Shown in pieces: positions 43,114 to 52,115 of a stretch of DNA of 64,000 bases; within the stretch, counting starts at the first letter, position 1, and every line of letters starts with the position of its first letter. The translations under genes were made by a program, and so were the position numbers. The notes beneath the pieces are model-generated. The model saw nothing but the letters and a program-made list of their open reading frames with translations, was not told the DNA's origin and did no database searches. The stretch spans positions 451,940-515,939 of the forward strand of contig NW_013657661.1 of NCBI RefSeq assembly GCF_000142905.1, in the 5' to 3' direction. The stretch comes from Thecamonas trahens ATCC 50062. Taxonomy: Eukaryota; Apusozoa; Apusomonadida; Apusomonadidae.

Positions 43114-43520
43114 GATGGTCACGAGGAAACAGTAGATGTGTACAGAGACCGCGTGTGTTGGTGGGGCAATAAAGGCGGTCTGTTTTAACGATTCTGACAC
43201 AATCGCATATGCCACATGTATAACGCGTGAATTTTTTCGCATGTGAGGCGGCTGCGCGTACCGGCGGGGGTGACGGACCCCGGGGCTATTGAGAAGAGTA
43301 TAGGGTGTGGCAAGGAGCTCATAAGGATGGTATGGGGGTGTTAACGACAGCCTGCTGGGGTGAGGGCTGCAGGATGGCAAGAACGGCGATGTGGAAGGTA
43401 CAATGGTGGCGGGGAGGGAGGTTGGGTGAGAGTGGACGCCTCATTTTTTTGCACAAGTTGTATGAAGCTGCGAGCGGGTTCGGCGGCGACAACGACAAGA
43501 GCGGCGAGGCTGACGGCGGG
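43114..43520. other. Intergenic region
   Basis: The region lies between the GPI-type protein start and the RhoGEF stop. It is more AT-rich (around 43170-43240) than the neighbouring genes. No gene is supported. Confidence 0.5.
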
Positions 43521-46414
43521 CTACGAAGCCATGGACGAGCGGGTCTTGAACGAGCCGTCGAACGAGGGACGCCGCTTATTAGGGCGCAGTGAGCGTCGGG
43601 AGCGGGCGGATGGGCGGTCACCGATGGTGCGGAGAATCTGAGTGAGGGCCGGCCCATAGGCCTTGGCGACGTCCGCGGACGAGTTCATGGCGTCGGTAAG
43701 AATGGCAACGCCGCCCTGGTCGAGGAGGACAGCGAGGTTGTGCTCGAGGGCCATAGCGTTGATGATGGCGCCGACGAGGGCGACAACTGCAGAGTCCGAG
43801 CGGCGGTGCCGCCGTGCCAGCTGCAGGAGCAGAACCATGCCGTTGTGGCGGGCGAGGTCGAGCTGGGCCTGTGGTGAGTCAAAGAGCATGTTTTGACCAG
43901 TCGGGCACCAGCGCGGGCGAGCTCGGCCTCAGCCGGTCCGTGCAAAGCGAGGATGGCGAGGACGCCGCGGACGCCGCGCCCGGCAACAAGAGCGTCCTTC
44001 CACTCTGGGCGGCCAAAGACGAGAGCTTTGAGAAGGGCAAAGCCCTGGACGAGGACATCGACAAAGCCGCGGAGGTCATCAAGGACGAGCATGACCTTGT
44101 CGAGAAAGTGGGTCTTGTCTGGCGCCCACTCGGAGAGCCTGACGACGCTCTCGAGCAGGTTTGCCGGCGTGTCGCCGGCGCCAGTGTCGACGAGGACTGG
44201 TAGGCCACGGCCGGCTGGCGATCGACCTGCCGACGGCGAGCTGGGCGGCGCTGAGCCTTGGGTCGGACCTGTGCTGGCACACAGCCGGTTCGCGGTCCGA
44301 TCCAGTGCCACAAAGGCACGGAGGAAACACATGGCCTCGGTGGCGAGCAGCGCATGGCCCGACGCGCTGAGCAAGAGGTCTCGGGAAAGGCGGGCGGCAT
44401 CGAGCGGCGGCGAGGCGAGCGCCACCAGGTAATCCTGTGAGGCGGCACCGATGTGGCGCAGAAGGCGCAGAGCCATGACTAGCATGTCAGCGGCGTGGAG
44501 ATGGCTGCGCGCGAGGGCGACGACCTTGGCAGGGACGTCGAGGGCGACGAGCGAGGTAACGGCGAGAGGATTGAGGGTGAGGTTGACAAAGAGCGCGAGG
44601 CAGGCGGCCAGCAGGTCGGGATGCATGTCGTGCTCGTCCATGACCTGCAGGACGAGCGAGATGCCCGAGTGCTCGCGGACAAGAACGCAGGCGAGGTCGG
44701 AGACGGTGACATCGACGAGGGCGGTGAGTGTCTTGAGCTGAGCCATGTAGCTCGCGTCCGAGTTGGCAAGCTGTGCGAGCAGCGGCTGGACCTCGTGGTG
44801 CGGCACAACTTCGGCGCGGAGCGCAAGATCGGCCAGCCGCTGCTGCTCGGCGCTGAGCACGACAGAGCGGAGGCGGAGCGCAGAGCGGGCGCCGCCGAGC
44901 TCGTGCGCGAGCGCCTCGGTCGGCGCGCATGAGAGCTGGGCCACGGCCGATGCCTTGTCGACCTCGACCGACTGTAGCGCGTCCCACCATGGGCTCGCCG
45001 ACTCTTCGTCGAGGGGAAAGCCGAGGATGACCGGCTCGAGCGCCGTGTCAAACTGGAGCACGAGCGGCTCAGACCATCCTTGCGCGAGGTAGGCCGACCA
45101 CGAGGCCGCCAGTTCGTAGTCGACATACGCGTCGTTGGAGTGGACGGTCTCGGACATGACATCGGCGACATCGAGCTGGACGTCGGCGAGCGGGACCCAG
45201 TACTTGAGGGTGTAGTGCGGGTGAGGCGGGGCGCCCGGAAGTGGCGGCGGCGGCGGGCGGAGGAGGAGGGCGACGTCGGTGAAGAGCAAGAGCAGGCCCA
45301 TCCGCAACGGGGCCGAGACGGTAGCAAAGTAAACAGGCGCCTCTGCCACAAAGGCGCGGGTTGGCGAGGCGAGCAGGTGGTACGGCTGCGGGCCGTCGGG
45401 CATGTCGCTCTCCATCAGCTGGGCGTACTCGAACAGCTGAGTCACTCGCTCGAGCTGAGGCCGCCTGGCGCACAACTCGGTCTCGACTCGCTGGAGAGCG
45501 GTCCACGCGCTCTCGAGCGCGGTATAGTCGGGGTGCGACGGGATGGTGCCCTGCAGCAGGTGTGAGACCTCGCGGAACATCCGCCCGAGATGGACAAGTG
45601 GCCGCGAGAAGTAGTAGGCCACAGACTTGATTTCGAGTACATCGGCATCGGGCTGCAGTGCGGCCTGCGCTGCATCGTATTCGAGCTTGTCGAGGAGGGC
45701 CACAAACTTGGGGTTGGCGAGGAGCGAGCCGAGTAGCTGGACTGATGTCGAGTAGTTGGCGGTAAAGTCGGAGACAAGCTCCGCAAGCAGCGGCACGTCG
45801 CTGCTCTCGCCCCGCCCCACAAATGCACCCAGCGCGGTTCCGATCCGCGACGAGGCATCCCACGACTTGAGCGCCGATGCGAGCGCGCTCTGTAGCGCAC
45901 CCGCCCGTGCCTCAATCTCAGCCAGGGCTCGCGGGAAAACGGTGTCGAGCTCCGATTGCGAGAGCGCAAACGGAACGTCGAGCCCGGGAGCGGAAGCCTT
46001 GCTCTTGAGGACCGAGGACGAGCGAGAGAGCCGCCCGCTCGAGCCGACGGAAGAGCCGTCGCGCGATCGTGATCGGGCGAGCGAGCGCGAGTGGGCAAGC
46101 GTGCGGCTCTGTGAGACAGCCTCGAGCTTTTGAGCCGCCATCGAGAGCTCGCCGGTCGTCATGAGCGAGTCCCGTGACCGCGAGAGCATCGAAGCCTGTG
46201 GCGTCAGCGTCCGCGGCGTGACAGATCGCGAGCCAGCTCGTGAGGGAGAGCGTGGCGGCGGGCGAGTGGCAGCGAGCGTAGCTGCCGCCAGCGGCTTGTA
46301 CAGCGAGTTGGAGAGAACATACAGGTCATTGACTAGCTCGGTGGTGACTGCCAACAGTCGCTGTGCAATGTCTGCCCGGTGGGGCAGAGGGCCTGTGTCG
46401 TTGGGATCGGCCAT
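43521..46414 (-). CDS. RhoGEF (DH-PH) with armadillo-like repeats
   Basis: Met 46414 (MADPNDTGPL) is used because the upstream frame has no ATG. A Ser/Arg-rich insert (~50-130) interrupts the front of the DH domain. DH helices continue with LAELVSDFTANYSTSVQLL and YYFSRPLVHLGRMFREVSHLLQGTIPSHPDY (~280-300), the conserved CR3 region. A PH domain follows (~350-480; RAFVAEAPVYFATVSAPLRMGLLLLFTDVALLL). The second half is helical armadillo-like repeats (LLAACLALFVNLTLNPLAVTSLVAL). The frame breaks at T4 43891-43894; one added base gives LVKNMLFDSPQAQLDLARHNG and the stop at 43521, 964 residues. It should activate a Rho-family GTPase at membranes. Confidence 0.8.
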
Positions 46415-47055
46415 GGCCTGAGCGAGCCGAGTGGTGGCAACGTGAAGGAGGGAATCGTTGGGTGTTGTTAACGCATTTATCGTTGGCACATTAATCACAG
46501 TCGTTGGTTTGACGAATCATAGGTTCACCAGTCGTTCCACTCTCAACGAAATCACAATATAATGAACAACAACGAATGCCAAGGTGCGGGTTGATTGCGG
46601 GAGGGAGGTTGGGAGAGGGACTCGGGAGGGGGCAGGGGGGGGTGGGGCGGTGGGGGGTAGCAGACCGACAACGAATGACAACGGCAGTTGTCGCCACCGA
46701 CTACCCCACCCTGCACCAGAGTAAGGTGGTAGGTAGACCTAAGTCGGTACCAAGCACGTTACCTCGTACAGCATCTGTTGCGTGTGTGACAGAGCACCTT
46801 CTGCAAGCCTTCGGCAAGCCGTCCACCCCCCCCCCCCCCCCTCCGCCCTACTGTCAGTTGTTGGCCGTTGTCGTCTGGAGCTATTACCAGCCAGTCAGCC
46901 AGCCAGCCTCGGCAGGAGCTATCACCTCAGCCTCCTTGCCCCTTGTCGGTCGCTCTGTGAGGAGAAGACAAGGTTGGTGGGTGTGCGGTTGAGAGAGTGG
47001 GCATTGACTGCAGTTGAGCAAGAGAGAGAGAGACGGGAGAGCAAGTGGAGCTTCC
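46415..47055. promoter_or_regulatory. Divergent intergenic region
   Basis: The region lies between the RhoGEF (-) and the C2HC zinc-finger gene (+). A G-rich block at 46601-46665 is C-rich on the RhoGEF coding strand. A C16 run at 46826-46841 is on the coding strand of the zinc-finger gene. AT-rich sequence occupies 46480-46580. No gene is supported. Confidence 0.55.
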
Positions 47056-47579
47056 ATGGGCTGCGGAGCATCAAAGAGCTCGGCGTCGGACACGGCGCCG
47101 CAGCAAAAGCGCAAGAAGGGAAAAAGGGTGCGATTGCGGCGGCAAACCCGTTTGATGAGACGCCGCTGCCGAGCCAGACTGTGGCCGGCCCAGAGAGTGG
47201 CCTGGATCCGGCCAAGATCGAAGAGGGCCTGCCGCCGCCAGACTACGTCCCGCCGAACCTCGTCGAGTGCCCCATCTGTGAGCGCAAGTTTGCAGAGGAT
47301 CGCATCGCAAAGCACAAGAAGGCATGCAAGGCTGCCAACAAGGAGCGCAGAGCGTTTGACACGAAGCGCATGCGCCAGGAGCGCGACGCCCGCAAGGCAG
47401 AGGCTGCCTCTGACTTTGACGATTCGGTCCTCGACGAGAACCGCGGCAAGTGGCGCGAGCAGCACGAGGACTTTATCCGCAAGGTCCGTCGCGACAAGGC
47501 AGGCTCCGCATCCAACACGCCGCAGAAGGGCACCAAGCGCCCGCCGCAGAAGCGCGGGCGGGCCCCACGGCGCCGGTAG
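47056..47579 (+). CDS. C2HC zinc-finger protein with N-terminal acylation motif
   Basis: Start MGCGASKSSAS at 47056: Gly2 with a small residue at position 6 fits N-myristoylation, and Cys3 fits palmitoylation. The frame breaks in the A5 run 47121-47125; one added A joins KRKKGK to KGAIAAANPFDETPLPSQ and yields 174 residues. A zinc finger of the ZC2HC1 type follows: CPICERKFAEDRIAKHKKAC. The C-terminal third is basic and helical (NKERRAFDTKRMRQERDARK) and ends in KRPPQKRGRAPRRR. Without the base added, the MGCGAS start and the zinc finger are in different frames. It is likely a membrane-tethered, nucleic-acid- or protein-binding adaptor; its role is unknown. Confidence 0.75.
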
Positions 47580-48136
47580 CTCGCCCCCCCATCTGCATCG
47601 TCGCCATAGGTGTGCCAGGAATTGGTGATCAATAAATTGTTGGGTCGTGCTGAGTTGGGAGCACGCAAACGTGGCTAGAAACAGCAGCGACAATGTGAGC
47701 AAAGATCGACGGTATGCGCGGCTTATACCCCCCACACGCAAGTCGACTCTACGATCACGGATTGACACGCTCTTTCTGCCCTTGCTGCATATGTACTCGG
47801 AGAGTATGAGCGGTCGCTTCCGTCAGACGAGCAAAAACATGGACGACTAACGCCACGACTTTCATGGCCAACACAGCACACTCACGCGGTCACGATGCGA
47901 TCCAGGCATACCAGAAGAACACATCGCCACGCCTGCCACCCGCCATGCCCACGACCCGCTGTAGTTACCGGCCCTACCCACGCAGCCCGCCAACACCGGC
48001 AGTGACGAGTCACGCTGCGCGCCGGCAGCGACGGGTCACGCCGGGCCGGCAGCGACTGACCGAGAGCCCAGCCAAGCAGTCGCCAACAGCGTGGCAGCGT
48101 ACCTGTTCACCACTCCTCTCCCCAACCACCGACACC
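47580..48136. other. Intergenic region with a polyadenylation-type signal and 26-bp repeats
   Basis: AATAAA at 47631 lies 52 nt after the zinc-finger gene stop. Three imperfect copies of 'gccggcagcgacgggtcacg' lie at about 47995-48062 in the 5' flank of the glycine C-acetyltransferase gene. No gene is supported. Confidence 0.5.
47631..47636 (+). terminator. Putative polyadenylation signal AATAAA
   Basis: A canonical hexamer 52 nt downstream of the C2HC zinc-finger stop codon, in locally AT-rich sequence. It is one of the few such hexamers correctly placed in this window. Confidence 0.5.
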
Positions 48137-49392
48137 ATGTTTGCTCTCCCCCGTACCCTTGTGACGGCCCAGTTTGCCCGGACTGCTGTGCGGGCCAAGT
48201 CGAACGCGGCAGCCAAGCTTGACTCGCTGCTGGCGACCGAGCTGGAAGGCATCCGCGAGGCCGGAACGTACAAGAACGAGCGCGTGATCACGTCGATGCA
48301 GGCTGCCGAGGTCGATGTGGGCCCTGATCACGTCATCAACCTGTGCGCCAACAACTATCTTGGGCTCTGCGACCATCCCGAGCTGATCCAGGCCGGCAAG
48401 GACGCGCTCGACTCGCACGGTCTCGGGCTGGCGTCGGTGCGGTTCATCTGCGGGACGCAGGACATCCACAAGGAGTTGGAGGCCAACGTGGCCAAGTTCC
48501 ACGGGATGGATGACGCCATTCTGTACGCGGCGTGCTTCGATGCTAACGCGGGCATCTTTGAGGCTCTCTTTACGCCGGACGACCTGCTCATCTCGGACGA
48601 GCTCAACCACGCGTCGATCATCGACGGCATGCGGCTGGCCAAGTGCCGGAAGACCCGCTTTGCGCACATGGACATGCATGATCTCGAGGAGAAGCTCAAG
48701 GCCGGACAGGACGCTCGGCAGCGGCTGATTGTCACCGACGGCGTCTTCTCCATGGACGGCGACATTGCGCCGCTGGAGGAGATTGTCAAGCTCGCGCAGG
48801 AGTACGACGCGCTCGTCATGGTCGACGAGTGCCACGCCACGGGCTTCCTCGGCGCCACTGGCCGCGGCACGCCCGAGTACTGCGGCGTTGCCGACGAGAT
48901 TGACATTGTCAACTCGACACTGGGCAAGGCACTCGGCGGCGGGTCCGGCGGCTACACCACGGCTTCACAGGCCGTGGTCGACGTCCTCCGCCAGCGCTCG
49001 CGGCCGTACCTTTCTCGAACACGCTGGCACCGCCGCTGGTGGGTGCAGCCAACAAAATGTTTGACATGCTCATGACCGACTCGTCGTTCAAGGACTCGCT
49101 CGACGCCAACGTCAAGCTCTTCCGCTCGTCGATGACCGACCTCGGCTTTACCATTGCCGGCAAGGACCACCCGATCGCGCCTGTCATGCTCGGCGACGCC
49201 AAGCTCGCCGCCACCTTTGCCGACAAGATGCACGAGCGCGGCGTCTACGTTGTCGCCTTCTCCTACCCGGTCGTCCCGCAGGGCAAGGCCCGCATCCGGG
49301 TCCAGATCTCGGCCGCCCACTCGACGGACCAGATCAACCACGCCATCAACGCCTTTGCCGACGTCGGGCGCGAGCTCGGCGTCATTGCCTAG
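48137..49392 (+). CDS. GCAT: Glycine C-acetyltransferase (2-amino-3-ketobutyrate CoA ligase), mitochondrial
   Basis: A PLP enzyme that converts 2-amino-3-oxobutyrate and CoA to glycine and acetyl-CoA in threonine degradation. The N terminus ([22 protein letters not shown]) looks like a mitochondrial presequence. Family motifs include [62 protein letters not shown] and the PLP-lysine segment [16 protein letters not shown]. The frame breaks in the TTT run 49011-49013; one added T gives [19 protein letters not shown], exactly the family sequence, and the protein ends at 49392 with 418 residues. The repaired length matches the family. The stop faces the signal peptide peptidase stop at 28 nt. Confidence 0.93.
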
Positions 49393-49420
49393 TGTCAGCG
49401 GCAAACTGGGCCGGTGTTGC

Positions 49421-50503
49421 TCACACCGGCGGGCCGTCGGCCGCCACCAGCGGCTTGGCCTGCCAGAGCGCCCGGAGCTCGCCAGCGACGAGGCCGCGGA
49501 GCGAGATGGCGGCCAGCGTGGCAGGTACCAGGTAAAGCAGCGCCGGTTGCGGGTGGCGCATCATTCGCGAGGCCACGAGCGCGAGCCAGAGGCCGGCGTA
49601 GTACGCCGCGAGCGCACAGCCAAAGTAAGTCCGCAGTGAGAGCGAAGGCCGGACCCGCTTGCCCAGCTTGCGGTCCATCCGCAGGCCAAAGGCCAGGAGC
49701 ACGCCCGGGAGAGCCAAATCGCCAAGGCCTAGCATCGCGTACCCGCGGCCATCACTGTACGGCACAACCAACTTGTTGATCATCGGCAGCTTGCGTGGAA
49801 TGTAGGCCAGGAGGCGGCCCGGCAGCGAGAGCGAGGTCGCCACCGTCCGTGCCGGATTGACCGCCTCGGACGTCGCCACCTTGACCATGACGTTGTCGCC
49901 AAAGACCGGCGCCGAATAAAAGACCCAGGCGACGTCAAAGACCACCAGTCCAAGCAGGAGCGCGTAGCCGATCTTGAGGTTGGGGAGGCGCATGAGGGTG
50001 ACCACGAGAACGACCATGCCGGCGGCGAGTGCGTTGTTCAGCACCCATCCGCCGTACCCCAGCCAGCCAGCAGCCAGCGCCAGTCCGAGCGCCACGTATC
50101 CGCGCGGCAGCGGCCACGGCGGAATGGGCAGCGGCGAGGCGAGGGCCATCAGCGGCGCCCAACCAGCGGCAACAATGGCGGCGTGGAGGAAGAGGATGAG
50201 GCCGGCGACCGCGTAGCCGATGGCGACCAGCGCCACAAAGACCCCGATGTAGGCAAAGAGAAAGTACATGGCTAGGAGCATGGCCGATAGCATCAGCGGA
50301 AAGACAAGCGCAGACGTGCCGTCCACCGCGCCTGTCGTCAGCATCTCCATCATGGCCCGCGAGCTCTCTGCGGCCGCGTCGGCCCGAGTCGCGCTCACAG
50401 CCGCGTATCCCACGCACGCCGTGGCAAAGGCAATCATTCCATGGACCGTCACGTCTGAGGCAACCTCGACTACAGCCTCGACCGCAACCTTACTCATCTC
50501 CAT
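49421..50503 (-). CDS. SPP: Signal peptide peptidase (intramembrane aspartyl protease)
   Basis: About 360 residues with nine hydrophobic segments. Catalytic motifs are in order: LVVFDVAWVFYS (normally YD, here FD), MLGLGDLALPGVLLAF (GxGD) and PALLYLVP (PAL). SPP cleaves type II transmembrane signal peptides in the ER or Golgi membrane. Met 50503 (MEMSKVAVEA) leads straight into the first membrane region. An upstream ATG at 50725 in the same frame would add 74 residues containing a short hydrophobic stretch and G/R-rich repeats; I consider it less likely. The frame is intact. Confidence 0.85.
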   Translation of the reverse strand: MEMSKVAVEAVVEVASDVTVHGMIAFATACVGYAAVSATRADAAAESSRAMMEMLTTGAVDGTSALVFPLMLSAMLLAMYFLFAYIGVFVALVAIGYAVAGLILFLHAAIVAAGWAPLMALASPLPIPPWPLPRGYVALGLALAAGWLGYGGWVLNNALAAGMVVLVVTLMRLPNLKIGYALLLGLVVFDVAWVFYSAPVFGDNVMVKVATSEAVNPARTVATSLSLPGRLLAYIPRKLPMINKLVVPYSDGRGYAMLGLGDLALPGVLLAFGLRMDRKLGKRVRPSLSLRTYFGCALAAYYAGLWLALVASRMMRHPQPALLYLVPATLAAISLRGLVAGELRALWQAKPLVAADGPPV

Positions 50504-50984
50504 GTCGAGGTCGAGAGCAGTGGCCGAGTTCGTCCGCACGACTGCCCGCCTGCCCGCCTCCCCACCTGCCCGCCTCCCCACCTGCCTACAGGCACCCCTC
50601 TCACTGTTTTCATCGCAGCCACCGCGGCCATTGTAAGCTGCGGCACTGGCTGCTCGCAGGAGTGCACATACTATCCCTGATCCCGCACCGCCTACCAACA
50701 GCAACAGCCAAACGCCGTTCTCCATTCGATCTCGCCCATAGCTCCTCAGCCGAGTCGCCGGTCAAGTCGCCCACCGAGTCACCCACCGAGTCGCCATGTC
50801 CGGGGTTACCCCCCCTCCCCCCCCTCCTCCCCCCCCTCCCCCCCTTACACCCCGCTACCATAGTCATACTCTCCACGGTCAAGCACACGTCACCGAGTCG
50901 ACGTACACCCATCTCTAGGCCCCCCCCCTCATTCCCTTCCATCCAGTTGTTGTGTCGGGCGAGGCTTGGGCGAGGCTTCCAATC
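50504..50984. promoter_or_regulatory. Divergent intergenic region
   Basis: The region lies between signal peptide peptidase (-) and CHIP (+). A direct repeat of 'gcctgcccgcctccccacct' type occurs at 50549-50588, 'gagtc(a/g)ccc' repeats at 50752-50795 and C-rich runs at 50808-50850 on the CHIP coding strand. No gene beyond a possible 5' extension of the peptidase. Confidence 0.5.
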
Positions 50985-52100
50985 ATGGCTTCGCTCGACG
51001 ACATGAACGCCATTGCTGGCAACGCATATCGAGCAGGCAACCTGGAGGAGGCCATCCGCCTCTACACACATGCCATTGTACGTAGACGATGCCGTGTACG
51101 GGTGATGATGGGTCATGTCCATGGATCGGCTTGAGTGGTTCATGCGCAGCGCTGACAGGTTGACTGCGTGGCACAGACCTGTACCCGACGGCGCTGCAAT
51201 TGGAAGGCCTCTCCTCGGCATGGAACAGAAACTGACTCACAGCAAGTGGCGACAGGAGGCTTACCCGGAGGAAATCAAGCTCTACACCAATCGTGCACTG
51301 TGTAACCTCAAGACAGGGCGGATGGGCAAGTGCGTTGACGATTGCGAGACGGCGATCTCGCTCGCGCCGGACGCGCCGACGCTCAAGAGCGTGTATTTGA
51401 AGGGCAAGGCCATTGCACTGGGCGGATGGAGCGTGCGTGACGGACCATCGAGCGTGAGCCGCGAGTCAATAGACTCGGGTCTGGCAGTGGACATATCCAA
51501 GGCCGACGCGCTGCCGCTGCTGCGGCATGCGATGAAGATGGCGTTCAGCCTGTCGTCCGGTGCCTCCCAGTGGGTCAGCCAGATCTCCGAGCTTGGGATA
51601 TCACTGCGGATCGAGCTCTGGCGCGAGCAAGAAGAGGCGCGCCGTGCGGAGGCCCAGCCACTGACTGGACATGCACGGAGACTGTTCCAGGCCGACATGC
51701 GCGAGCAAGTCAGCAACGTTGAGAGTCTGCGCAACGCCGGCGCGCTCGACGACGCCGAGGCCGAGGCCCAGGTCGCCGAAATCCGCCGCGTGTACAGCAA
51801 CAAGATGAGCGACATTGCGGTGGCGCTTACCGGCGGTGAGCTCACCATGCAGCCAGTTGACATTCCTGAAGCGCTCTGCTGCCCCATCTCGTTCGAGCTC
51901 ATGGTCGACCCGGTCGTGCTTCCGTCAGGCGTCACCTATGCGCGCGCCTCGATCGACGAGCTTCTCGCCCTGGGCGGGAGCCAGGACCCGATGACCCGCG
52001 AGCCTATTTCGGCGGCGTCGATCACACCCAACTTGCGGTCCGTCACCTTGTCGACTGGTTTGTCGATACCTTCCCGTGGGCGAGCGAGCTCGGCGGCTGA
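50985..52100 (+). CDS. STUB1: E3 ubiquitin ligase CHIP (TPR + U-box)
   Basis: Two exons, 50985-51077 and 51256-52100, encode 312 residues, close to the usual ~300. Exon 1 ends RLYTHAI and exon 2 continues EAYPEEIKLYTNRALCNLKTG, the CHIP TPR. A helical linker leads to the U-box (~235-305; EALCCPISFELMVDPVVLPSGVTYARASI, DPMTREPI). The frame breaks near 52034; one added base gives TPNLAVRHLVDWFVDTFPW and the stop at 52100. CHIP ubiquitinates clients of HSP70/HSP90 in the cytosol. In the unrepaired frame the last U-box helix is replaced by a Ser/Arg-rich tail. The stop lies 15 nt from that of the convergent glycosyltransferase. Confidence 0.88.
51078..51255 (+). other. Intron of CHIP
   Basis: A 178-nt intron. 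Donor gtacgt, acceptor gcgacag. Phase 0, inside the first TPR repeats. Confidence 0.85.
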
Positions 52101-52115
52101 GACCTCCCGGAGCGT

